From contig NW_022098001.1 in the NCBI RefSeq assembly GCF_002288925.2, positions 220,739 to 284,738 of the forward strand: 64,000 nt of DNA, written 5' to 3'. A program made the translations under genes and the position numbers. The number at the start of each line of letters is the position of its first letter. Within the stretch, counting starts at the first letter, position 1. Under the pieces are notes generated by a model. It was not told where the DNA came from. It did no database searches and saw nothing but the letters and a program-made list of their open reading frames with translations. This document shows, piece by piece, positions 34,277 through 44,469 of the stretch. This DNA comes from Delphinapterus leucas. Its lineage: Eukaryota; Chordata; Mammalia; Artiodactyla; Monodontidae.

Positions 34277-34728
34277 CAGTTAAGACTTTGAACAGCATGG
34301 TTTTGAACCGTGCAGGTTCTCTTTTTTTTTTTAAAACATCTTTATTGGAGTATAATTGCTTTACAATGTTGTGTTAGTTTCTGCTTTATAACAAAGTGAA
34401 TCAGTTATTCATATACATATGTCCCCATATCTCTTCCCTCTTGCATCTCCCTCCCTCTCACCCTCCCTATCCCACCCCTCTAGGTGGTTGCAAAGCACCG
34501 AGCTGATCTCCCTGTGCTAGGCGGCTGCTTCCCACTAGCTAGCTATTTTACGTTTGGTAGTGTATATGTGTCCATTGTGCAGGTTCTCTTATACACTTTT
34601 TTTATTAGTAAATATTACATACAGTACTACATGATCCGAGGTTGTTTGAATCTATGGATGCAGATACAGAGGAACCTTGGTTAGGAAGGGACAACAATAA
34701 GCTATACACATTGTTCAAGGATCAACTG
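34277..34728. mobile_element. Tigger-type (TcMar) MITE split by an L1
   Basis: Termini 'cagttaagactttgaaca' (34277) and the complement of 'ttgttcaaggatcaactg' (ending 34728) form imperfect inverted repeats, with TA on each side (34275-34276, 34729-34730). Interior phrases 'acatacagtactacatgatc' (34617) and 'gaatctatggatgcagatac' (34649) fit a Tigger-related non-autonomous element. Removing the nested L1 and one copy of its duplication leaves about 185 bp. No transposase frame. Confidence 0.75.
34324..34576 (-). mobile_element. 5'-truncated L1 3' UTR nested inside the MITE
   Basis: Antisense L1 end: poly-T, 'catctttattggagtataat' (34338), 'gttagtttctgctttataac' (34373), 'gctgatctccctgtgctagg' (34482) and 'cgtttggtagtgtatatgtg' (34551). 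Flanked by the exact 14-bp duplication gtgcaggttctctt at 34310-34323 and 34577-34590, which belongs to the MITE. The insertion therefore postdates the MITE. Confidence 0.95.
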
Positions 34729-34760
34729 TATATAGCTGGATTCAATTTGTAAAATTTTTT

Positions 34761-34965
34761 TTTTTTTTTTTTTGCGGTACGCGGGCCTCTCACTGTTGTG
34801 GCCTCTCCCGTTGCAGAGCACAGGCTCCGGACGCACAGGCTCAGCAGCCATGGCTCATGGGCCTAGCCGCTCCGTGGCATGTGGGATCTTCCTGGACCGG
34901 GGCACGAACCCGTGCCCCCTGCATCGGAAGGCGGACTCTCAACCACTGCACCACCAGGGAAGCCC
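34761..34965 (-). mobile_element. CHR-type SINE, short (CHR-2-like) form, minus strand, 18-bp TSD
   Basis: Poly-T, 'gcggtacgcgggcctctcac' (34774), 'ggcatgtgggatcttcctgg' and the 5' end 'caccaccagggaagccc' (34949-34965). Exact 18-bp duplication caatttgtaaaatttttt at 34743-34760 and 34966-34983. Confidence 0.95.
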
Positions 34966-35308
34966 CAATTTGTAAAATTTTTTAAAGAAATTTTGCACAA
35001 ATGTTTCTGAAGAATATTGTTTCTAACTTTATTTTCTTTCAAAATTTGTCTGGTTTTGATACCATGACCTCATACTGGCCCTGCTATAAAAGCTTTTATT
35101 GAATTGCTATTATCTCTTTCTTCAAAGTTTGGATGAATTCCCTAGCAAAGCCACCTGGGCTTGAAGTTTTCTTTATGGGGAAGCTGTTAACTACAAATCA
35201 CCTTCTTTTTATGGATAAATGGCTAAGAAGTTTTTTTTCTTTTCTTTTTTATGAATGTGTATTTATGTATGTGTTTTTATAACACATATGAGAAATACAG
35301 TTGTACTT

Positions 35309-35903
35309 TTTTTTAAATTGGGGTATAGTTGCTTTAAAATGTTGTGTTAGTTTCTGCTTTATAACAAAGTGAATCAGCTGTATGTATACATATATCCCCT
35401 CCCTCTTGGACCTCCCTCCCACGCCCCCCCCCCATCTAGGTCACCACAGAGCACTGAGCTCAGCTCCCTGCGCTATTCAGCAGGTTCCCACTAGCTGTTT
35501 TACACATGGTAGTGTATATATGTCAATCCCAATCCATCCCACCCCTCCTTCCCCCCTCCATGTCCACATGTCCGTTTTCTACTTCCACGTCTCTATTCCT
35601 GCCCTGCAAATAGGTTCATCTGTACCATTTATCTAGATTCCACATATATGCATTAATATACGATATTTGTTTTTCTCTTTCTGACTTACTTCACTCTGTA
35701 TGACAGACTCTAAATCCATCCATGTCTCTACAAATGACCCAACTTCATTCCTTTTTATGGCTGAGTAATATTCCATTGTATATATGTACCACATCTTCTT
35801 TATCCATTCATCTGTCAATGGACGTTTAGGTTGCTTCCATGTCCTGGCTATTGTAAATAGTGCTGCAATGAACATTGGGGTGCATGTGTCTTTTTGAATT
35901 ATG
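35309..35903 (-). mobile_element. 5'-truncated L1 (3' UTR plus end of ORF2), minus strand
   Basis: 3' UTR at 35309-35640 ('gttagtttctgctttataac', 35347; 'cccactagctgttttacaca', 35488), then ORF2 C-terminus to 35903. The minus-strand frame 35633-35875 still reads typical L1 C-terminal residues (IYTMEYYSAIK, SFVETWMDLESVI). A 6-bp duplication gtactt flanks it (35303-35308 and 35904-35909). A non-functional fragment of under 600 bp. Confidence 0.9.
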
Positions 35904-36225
35904 GTACTTCTTATACTACTTTTCTAAGGAATTGATTATTATGGCTTTAGTATAGTTCAGTAATTTTCCAGAAATACAAGTTTCCCTATATTACACTAAC
36001 TTTATTTAGGTGGGGTTTTTTTTCCCTTTATTCTTTGGAGCAGTTTCAGCTTCACAGCAAAATTAAACAGAAGGTACAGATGTTTCTCATTCCTACCCCC
36101 ACATGTGCATAGACTCTCCCACTGTCAACATCACCCACAAGAGTGGTATATTTGTTATAATTGATGAACCTACAATGACACATCAGTATCAACCAACGTC
36201 CATAATTTACATTATGGTTCACTCT

Positions 36226-36624
36226 TTTTTTTTCTTTTCCCACATCTTATTGGAGTATAATTGCTTTACAATGGTGTTAGTTTCTGCTTTACAACAAAAT
36301 GAATCAGTTATATATATACATATGTTCCCATATCTCTTCCCTCTTGCATCTCCCTCCCTCCCACCCTCCCTATCCCACCCCTCCAGGCGATCACAAAGCA
36401 CCGAGCTGATCTCCCTGTGCTATGCGGCTGCCTCCCACTAGCTATCTACCTTACGTTTGGTAGTGTATATATGTCCATGCCTCTCTCTCGCTTTGTCACA
36501 GCTTACCCTTCCCCCTCCCCATATCCTCAAGTCCATTCTCTAGTAGGTCTGTGTCTTTATTCCTGTCTTACCCCTAGGTTCTTCATGACATTTTTTTTTC
36601 TTAAATTCCATATATATGTGTTAG
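36226..36624 (-). mobile_element. 5'-truncated L1 3' UTR nested in the older L1
   Basis: Antisense young L1 end: 'cttattggagtataattgct' (36247), 'ccctatcccacccctccagg' (36368), 'gagctgatctccctgtgcta' (36403) and 'cgtttggtagtgtatatatg' (36453). It splits the older L1M between 'ggttcactc' (36225) and 'ctcctggtgttgcac' (36625). The plus-strand 112- and 148-codon frames here are antisense readings of L1. Confidence 0.9.
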
Positions 36625-37029
36625 CTCCTGGTGTTGCACATTCACTGAATTTGAGCAAATGTATAATGATATCTGTTATTATAATAGCATATATTTTCAC
36701 TGCTCTAATAATCCTCAGTGCTCTGCCTGTTCATTTCTCCCCACCCCCATGTTTGTCAACCACTGATCTTTTTTATTGTCTCCATAGTTTTGCCATTTCT
36801 AGAATGTCATATAGTTGGAAAAGTACAGTATGTAGGCTTTTCAAAGTAGCTTCTTTCACTTAGTAATATACATTTAAGGCTCCTCTAGATATTTTCATAG
36901 CTCAATAGCTCATTTCTTTTTAGTCCTAAATAATGATTAACTGCCTGGATGTACCACAGTATATTTATCCACTCACCTACTGAAGAACATCATATTGCTG
37001 CCAAGTTTTTACAATTATAAAGAAAGCTG

Positions 37030-39905
37030 CTATAAACATCCATGTGCAGGACATAAGTTTTCAGTTCCTTTGGGTAAAGACCAAGGAGCATGATTGCTGG
37101 ATCATATAATAACAGTGTGTTTAGTTTTATAAGACAGCATCAAAGAGTCTTCCAAAGTGGCTGTACCATTTTGCCTTCTCACCAGCAATGAACGAGAGTT
37201 CCTATTGCTCCAATCTCACCAGCATTTGGTGTGGTCAGTGTTCTGTATTTTGGCCATTCCAATAAGTGTGCAGTGGTATCTCATTAGTGTTTTAATTTGC
37301 ATTTCCCTGATGACATATGGTATAGAAAATCTTTGCATATGCTTGTTACCTGTATATTTTCTTTGGTGAGGTGTCTGTTAAGGTCTTTGGCCCATTTTAA
37401 ATCTGTTGTCTTTCTTATTGTGAGTTTTAAGAGTTCTTCGTATATTTTTGATGACAATCCTTTATCACATGTGTTTTATAAATATTTTCTCCTGATGTGT
37501 GGCTTGCCTTCTAGTTTTCTTGACTGTCTTTCACAGAGCAAAAGATTTTAATTTTAATGAGGTCTAGCTTATCAATTATTTCTGGATAATTGGGAATAAA
37601 ATGGATCATGCCTTTGGTGTTGTATCTAAAAAGTCATCACCATACTGAATATCATGGAGGTTTTTTCCTATGTTTTCTTCTAGGAGTTTTACAGGTTTTC
37701 ATTTTACATTTAGGTATGTGATCAACTTTGAGTTAATTTTTGTGAAGGGTGAAGGTCTGTGTCTAGATTCATTTTTTTCATGTTGATGTCCAGTTGTTGC
37801 AGCACCATTATTGAAGAGACTATCTTTGCTCCATTGTATTGCCTTTGCACCTTTGTCAAAGATCAGTTGACTATATTTATGTGGGTCTATTTGTGGACTC
37901 TCTATACTGTGCCATCAATCTGTCTACTTTTGCCCATACCACACTGACTTGATTACAGTAGCATTACAGTAAGTCTTAAAGTCAAGAAATGTCAGTCTTC
38001 CAACTTTGTTCTTTTCCTTAAATATTGTGTTGGTTATTCTGGGTCTTTTGCCTCTTATTATACATTTTAGAATCATTTCATCAATATCCACAAAATAACT
38101 TATTGGAATTTTGATTTTGAATACATTGACTCTAGATCCAGTTGGGAAGAACTGACATCTTGACAATATTGAGTCTTCCTATGCATAGACATAGACTATC
38201 TATCTCTCCATTTACTTAGTTCTTTGATTTTATTCATCAGAGTTTTGTAGCTTTGCTCATATAGATATTGTACATATTTTGTTAGATTTATACCTAAGTA
38301 TTTCATTTCCATGGTTACTAATGTAAATAGTACTGTGTTTATAACCTTTAATTCCACTTATTCATTGCTGGTATATAGGAAAGCAATTGACTTTCGTATG
38401 TTGGCCTTATATACTGCAACTTAGCTTTTTAGTTCCAGGAGTTTTCTTGTTGATTCTTTTGGATTTTCTATATAGATGATCATATCATATGTAAACAAAG
38501 ACAGCTTTATGTCTTTCTTTCCAACCTGTATACCTTTTACTTCCTTTTTTGTCTTATTGCACTACCCAGAAACTCCAGTATGATGTTAAAAAGGAGTGAT
38601 GAAAGAGGACTTTCTTGCCTATACCTAATCATAGTGGGAAAGATTCAGGCTTCTCACCATTAAGTATTATGTTAGCTGTAGGCTTTTTTTTTTTTTTTTT
38701 TTGGACAATCTTTATCAAATTGAGGATGTTTCCCTCTATTCCTAGTTTATTGAGGGTCTTAAAGTGAATGAGTGTTGGATTTTGTCAGATGATTTTTCTG
38801 AAACGATCGTGTAATTTTGCTTTTTTAAGCCTGCTGCTGTAATGAATTACATTAATTGCTTTTTGTTTGTTGAACCTAAATCCCTCTTGGCCATGGTGTA
38901 TAAAATTCTTTTTATACATTGTTGACTCTGATTTGCTAGTATTTTGTTAAGGAATTTTACATCTATGTTCATGAGAGAGATTGGACTATAGTGTTCTTTT
39001 CGTGTAATGCCTCTGTCTGGTTTTGGTATTGGGGTGATGCTGGCCTGATAGGATGAGTTAGGAAGTATTCCCTTTGCCTCTGTCTTCTGAAAGAGATTAC
39101 AGAGAATTGGCATACTCTTTTCTTCAAATGTTTGGCAGAATTCACCAGTGAAGCTGACTGGAACTCTTGTTTTAAAGGTCATTCATATTACTTCAATCTC
39201 TTTAACAGATAAGCCTATCCAAATTGTCTATTTCTTCTTCTGTGAGTTTTGGCAGACTGTGTCTTTCAAGAAATTGGTCCATTTCATCTAGGTTATCAAA
39301 TTTGTGTGTGTAGAGCTGTTCATAATATTTCTTTTATTATTTTAATTTCCATGGGATCTATAGTGATGACCCTCTTTCATTTTTGATATTAGTAATTTGT
39401 GTCCTTTCTCTTGTTTCCTTAGTTTGCCTGGCTAAAGGTTTATTGAATTTATTGATCTGTTCAAAGAAGCATCTTTGGTTTTGTTGATTCTATTGACTTC
39501 CTATTTTAATTTCATTGGTTTCTATTCTAATTCTTATTGTTTATTTTTTTCTTCTTCTTTTGATTTAATTTGTTCTTCTTTTTCTAGGTTCCTAAGGTGG
39601 ACACTTAGGTTATTGATTTTAGATCTTTCTTCTTTTCTAATATATGCATTCAATGCTATAGATTTCCCTCTTTTGCCTTTGCTGCATCTGAGAAGTTTTG
39701 ATAAGATGTGCTTTCATTTTCATTTAGTTCAGAATATTTTAAAATTTCCCTTTAGATTTCTTCTTTGACTCATGTGATTTTTTTTTAGAAATTGTGTTGT
39801 TTAATCTCCACATATTTGGGGGTTTTCCAGTTTTCTTTCTGTATTGATTTCTATATAGTTTAATTCTATTGTGATCTTGGAACAGACATTGTATGATTTT
39901 TTTTC
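37030..39905 (-). pseudogene. L1 ORF2 pseudogene (reverse transcriptase region)
   Basis: Remnant of L1 ORF2, the endonuclease/reverse transcriptase that drives L1 retrotransposition. The minus-strand frame 38847-39182 reads reverse-transcriptase residues in family order: SFTGEFCQTFEE, then [21 protein letters not shown] and KFLNKILANQ. The frame 37924-38166 reads a later ORF2 segment (NVFKIKIPISYF ... CNATVIKSVWY). The endonuclease end is missing. Many stops and frameshifts separate the pieces. In the recognised frames the catalytic FADD motif is not present, because that part is out of frame. Not functional; dates from an old L1 burst. Confidence 0.85.
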
Positions 39906-39915
39906 CCTTTAATTT

Positions 39916-41649
39916 TTAAGGACTAAATAAAATAACATATATTTGCTAGTTGGGAGTTTTTTAAAATATCTGGATGCTCTGAAGGCATTCAATATAAAAC
40001 TATAATATCTTACCACTCATGGGCAACTGAAATAAATTTTTCTTCTGGGAATATAGAGTTGTAATGATCATGTTGGACTTTCTTCATTCAAGTTGTACTT
40101 TTTCATATATATATATATATATATATGTATGCATATGTGTGTGAATATATATTCCTCTTAGTCTCTACCCTAGAGATCCTCTGTGTGCAGAGGTCTAGCC
40201 AAGTCTCTTGACTGTCATAGCAAGATTCCAGATATAGAAACAGTTATTCATCAACCCTCGTTTTTAACCCCAACCCGAGGCCCTCTACATAAAAGAAATG
40301 TATGCAATATCCTGGGAAGGAAAGAGCTGTGTGGAAAACTGAAGAATTGTTTCACTAAGAATGTCAACCCCTCTGCTGGAGACCCCCTTTGTTCCTTCCC
40401 CAACTTCTGAAAAAAAATATGCTTCTCTTCTTGCCGGGAGGTAGAATAAACAATGCCCATCATAGGAGGGAACAGCAAGTAAACTATGGAAGGAAGTAGT
40501 AAAGGGAATAAAGGTTACCTAAGTATCAAAAAACTAGAACTAATTAGTGGCCCCCATGTTGGGACCTCAGCAAAAACAATGGCTGTGTCAGTAAACAAAC
40601 CCAAAGATGCAATGACTTCTTAAGTCAGGTTCATAAATTTATTAAGTGTGAGGGATATCCAAGTTACATGCACAAATATTTGGACTGCTCTCACATTTTA
40701 CAGTAGCTTGAACTTTATAATAACTTCATTGGGATTCATGGCTTTTTTCTACAAATGTTTATTTGTATTTAAACAGATGTAATTTAATCTGGTGAAATAA
40801 AACTATGAAATAGGGGTTGACAGATCAGTATCTAAAAAAGACGACATGTTATAGGAACAGAGGAGAACAAAGACTGTGAAACAGCAAAAGGAAAGTTAAT
40901 CTAGGGAAATTATAAAGAAAGACATTACTATCTCAAAAAATAAACATGTAAAAGAAAAATGAACTGTTTAAATATGGCATTCTTATTTTTTCTTTTTTAG
41001 TTATCTCATATTTATTCATTCATTCAACCAACAGTTATGTGTCAGTGCACTGTTACTGTGGTTAAAATATATTTTTATTGGTAACATATCACACATATTC
41101 TGGTTTTGAAGAATCTAATATAGGTAAAGGATTCTAGGAGAAAAACAAAGAAAACAACACTAAGCAGGTAACCTTAAGTAGTAATGGATCAATCAGATCT
41201 GGTCTTTTGTCCTCTGTTTAAGGTTGTTGAGAATCTGATACATGAATTATTGAATTTATGTTGTGTTTCAATCTACATGTAACATTAGGTTGAAAGCATT
41301 TTAAAAGTATTATGTTACTGGAGAAAGCCATCATTGATTATTCAACTCATTTTCAACAGAAGGGAAAAAAAACTTTTGTGTTAAGAACTAAATCAAATGA
41401 AGTCTCCTCATAATATTTTCTTTATTATTTCAGAAAGTAAATATTTGAACTTTAAAAAGCTGACTAGGTACATTCTAAGAACTGATCATTTTTTTTTAAT
41501 GAACTTACTGTCAACAACAAAATCTTGTGAATCTTTTCTCCTGCTTATTTTAAAATAAGATTGAAAATTCTTTGTAGCTCTAGAGCACAGCATATACTAT
41601 ACAAATAACAAAATCACCCACAATCTCTCTATTTTTACATTCTCTTATT
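39916..41649. other. Unassigned AT-rich DNA with an (AT)n run
   Basis: An (AT)n run spans 40105-40126. Short frames on both strands at 40183-40478 overlap each other and show no motif. No gene called. Confidence 0.45.
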
Positions 41650-42065
41650 TATTATTCCAATTATATAATGAAATATATGTATTTTCTTATAGAAGTAGTA
41701 TCTCTGCTTTTAAACTTTTTTCAACAAAATAATACAATGTGAACATTACCCATAATCACAATTATACCTCCATAACATCATTTTAAATGTAGACACAGTA
41801 TTCCATTATTTACTATATCGTTCTTCCTAGATATTTAGATGGTTCCCAAATTGTCACTTTATGCAACAAGCACATTGCAGTAAACATACTTGATGCATAA
41901 ATGTTAGGTGACAATTTTATGTCCTTTTGACCCATTCCTAGCAGTGAATTTTGTGGACCAAAGAATATAATCATTTTTAAAGACTTTGACCTATATTCAA
42001 ATTCCTATATTAAAGGTTGCAGCAATTTGCATATTTTCCTGTATATTTGGCAACATTAGATGTTA
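41650..42065 (-). mobile_element. Very old L1 (L1ME-type) 3' fragment, minus strand
   Basis: Diverged antisense L1 phrases in order: 'gacacagtattccattattt' (41793), 'tagatggttcccaaattgtc' (41837), 'attgcagtaaacatacttga' (41875), 'ttttgacccattcctagcag' (41925), 'tttgtggaccaaagaatata' and 'ttaaagactttgacctatat' (41976). No frames remain. Confidence 0.6.
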
Positions 42066-43530
42066 ACATGGAAAGAAAAGGTAATCAACTGAAATAGGTT
42101 AAACACAATTTTACTTTCTTATCTTTGAGACACTTTAAGAATTACCAAAAAAATCAACATAAAACTTTATGCTTTAACTTAACAGTTACAACCACAATCA
42201 ACAAACAAATCAAAAAGTTTTGTGTATTTGTTCTGATCACACTGAAAAATGAGACCCTCCTGGTTGGAGCAGCACAATTGAAATTCAAAGAAACATTGAA
42301 ATAATGAAACCAAAAGATAAACCTGATGAAACTACATTTCAAAGGTGAGGCACAATGAAAAAGGGATTCCACATATCACTAAATGAGTACTTGGAGAGTT
42401 TTGGGCTTGGCCATGGGTTTTCTGACCCACTGAACATTAAAAACTTGGTGGTAGTGGTGTGGGGGTGGAATTTGGGGGTGGAGGAGAGATGTGCCCCATG
42501 GCAAGGAAATACAAATTACGTGAGAGGGATTTGAGCCAACCAGAATAATTTGGAGATTCACTACTACAGCTCCACCCCACAATAAAATTTGATGCATGGA
42601 AGATAATTGAGAATTAGGAAGAACTTGACACAAAACTAATGTATAGATACTGTAAAAGAAACAACATGCAAAACCATAGAGAGGTAAAAAAGAAGAAAGT
42701 GAAAAACATATTGAGTATTAAAATCATTTGTCACTATCATCTCTTTATACGAATTCTTATTTTTAAAATCTTTTAATTTGTTTTAGAGTTTAAAGTATAA
42801 TAAGCCATTCTGATTCCTCTAAATACATATTACTTTTAGATACAAGAAGACATTTCTCAGTAATAGTGAATTTTAGCTGGGCTCTAAATATGAAGTCCTA
42901 GGAAAGAGTAAATGCAAGTCAAATATCTAATTTCACAAATTTAACTAATTATCTAACAGGTTTCTCTGATCTATGGTACCATTTTCTGAACCAGTCTCTT
43001 TTCTTCTTTCTTTCTTTTTTTTTTTTTTTGTCTTATGCTCTCTACTTGTCTCTAAGCTTACGGTAAGAATCTCAAAACTTGGGATATTTTACTGAAGATA
43101 GCGCCAGTTCTTTTAGGGTTCTTTCTGTACCAAGATAAAATATATTCCATTAATGTCAGTATCAGGAAAGTAAGTTTCTTTCTTTAGGCATCAGTAGACT
43201 GTAGTTGAGCCTTTTTCTATGTTTTCATCTCTTCTGGACTGAGAAATCAAAAGACTGACACAGTTTAATACACATACGGAGAAACACAAAAACATGTCAC
43301 TAGATTTAGTGCAAGATGTAGATATTTTCCAGTAAATATAAAAGCTGATTTCTTTCAAGTTAGTGTGTAAATATAACTGATGTCATCACTCTGGTAGCTC
43401 CACATTTATTTCACACTACTCAAGCTGTATCCAAGAATACAGTGAAACTTTTCAGGGCAAGGATCCTATCTATCTCACTCATTTTAAAATTTCTGTGCCT
43501 TGCAAATTGTGGGGCATAAAGTAGATGCTT
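42066..43530. other. Unassigned DNA, no gene seen
   Basis: Includes a G-rich patch at 42449-42486 and poly-pyrimidine at 42993-43031. No repeat family or gene recognised. Confidence 0.45.
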
Positions 43531-43892
43531 GCCTTAGTCATAACAAAATATCAGGTTGCCATAGCAAAATATCATAGACTGAGTAAGTTAAACAATAGGC
43601 ATTTATTTTTCATAGTCCTGGAGGCTGGAAAGTGTGACATCAGGGTGCCAACACAGTTGGGTTCTGCTAGAGAACTTCTTCCTGGCTTTCACAAGGCTGT
43701 CTTCTTGCTATATCCTCATATGTTGGAGAGAGAGCTCTGGTGCCTCTTCTTCCCAGCATGGGGGCTCCACCTTTATGACCTCATCTGAGCCTAATTACCT
43801 CTCAAAGGCCCTACCTCCTAACACCATCACACTGGGGGGGTGAGGCCTTCAACAGATGAATTTTGGGGAGGACACAATCAGTCCCTAACAGT
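43531..43892 (-). mobile_element. MaLR (MST/MLT1-type) LTR, minus strand
   Basis: Antisense MaLR in order: 'aatatcatagactgagtaag' (43568), 'catagtcctggaggctggaa' (43612), 'gtcttcttgctatatcctca' (43699), 'gggggctccacctttatgac' (43760), 'cctctcaaaggccctacctc' (43798) and 'ccatcacactgggggggtga' (43824). The two plus-strand frames here are LTR sequence. Confidence 0.85.
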
Positions 43893-44059
43893 GTTTAAAC
43901 ATATTTGTCAAATAAAAGTGGATTAAAATAAAGTATCGAGGGCAGGAGTGATAAATCTTACCATGTCCATACAGATAGGTCAAGCATAGCAAATTGGTCA
44001 AATGCTGGGTCCCATCTGACTCAGCTCTGTACTAGTACAATTAATATATTGATCTCAGA

Positions 44060-44190
44060 TATAATAATGTCTTATGTGAATTTTTTAATTCCCATATAAA
44101 GATGTTGACACTTTATTGTGCATATAATTTTAATGGAAGCTTCCATTAAAGACTTCATAAAGATCCTTCCATAAATATTCGAAGGATCTT
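44060..44190. repeat. Palindrome plus hairpin, left half of a duplicated segment
   Basis: Contains a perfect 22-bp palindrome at 44129-44150 (core ttaatggaagcttccattaa). Ten bases on is a hairpin with exact 10-bp arms, aagatccttc (44160-44169) and gaaggatctt (44181-44190), with an 11-base loop. The stretch 44101-44140 resembles 44427-44466 ('gatgtt...attgtg...attttaatggaagc'). Confidence 0.85.
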
Positions 44191-44389
44191 CTCTCCATTT
44201 TTCACTTAATTTTTCTATATGCTCTTAATCTTGCTAGAAATCTACAATTAATTTTTTTCATGGAAGAGAGACAATGCTTATTGAGTATTAATTCTCAAAC
44301 CTGTGCATAATATTTTCTTCCAAATACTTTGTGTAATGGACTTTGCGATCCTGTTTTATGGTTGACTAATCTAATTGTTCCAAAATATA

Positions 44390-44466
44390 AAAATGTCTGT
44401 GCCACTCTTTCAATTCCTACTGTATAGATGTTAGTACTATATTGTGGGTAGAATTTTAATGGAAGC
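44390..44466. repeat. Right half of the duplicated segment
   Basis: 'gatgttagtactatattgtg' through 'attttaatggaagc' aligns without gaps to 44101-44140 at about three quarters of positions. Resemblance also extends upstream into 'aatgtctg' and 'aattcctactgtatag'. It lacks the palindrome's second arm. Confidence 0.6.
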
Positions 44467-44469
44467 CAG

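Larger units (their letters stand above)
31520..35290 (-). mobile_element. Large old L1 (L1M-type), minus strand, riddled with insertions
   Basis: Starts with the antisense L1M 3' end: 'taacagctttattgaggtat' (31533) and 'aagttttgacatgtgtaaac' (31598). Continues through ORF2: 'tttcattctcttaacagtat' (32399), 'gagcagaagtttttaatttt' (32427), 'ccagtcttgcaatcctgaga' (34110) and 'gtctggttttgataccatga' (35048), reaching the reverse-transcriptase region near 35150. Five elements interrupt it: SINEs at 33453, 33858 and 34761, a Tigger-type MITE at 34277, and an L1 just beyond at 35309. No frame of any length is left. Confidence 0.8.
36010..39910 (-). mobile_element. Second large old L1 (L1MA/L1MB-like), minus strand
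   Basis: Starts with the antisense L1M 3' end ('cagtttcagcttcacagcaa', 36042; 'tggtatatttgttataattg', 36144). After a nested L1 (36226-36624) it resumes at 'gtgttgcacattcactgaat' and runs through ORF2 in order to 39910, where it stops just downstream of the endonuclease region. It is better preserved than the copy at 31520-35290. Several short minus-strand frames are ORF2 pieces. Confidence 0.85.

Noticed and set aside
33438..34983. Direct repeats with spacers, as in a CRISPR array
   Set aside because: The repeats are paired target-site duplications of SINEs and L1s, each pair different. Nothing else suggests a prokaryote.
36103..36441. 112-codon plus-strand open frame
   Set aside because: Antisense reading spanning the junction of an old L1M and a nested L1 tail.
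36417..36863. 148-codon plus-strand open frame
   Set aside because: It reads antisense through a young L1 3' UTR and then older L1 sequence. No protein family motif, and it crosses the border between two insertions.
43525..43843. Two plus-strand frames of 87 and 69 codons
   Set aside because: They lie within an antisense MaLR LTR.
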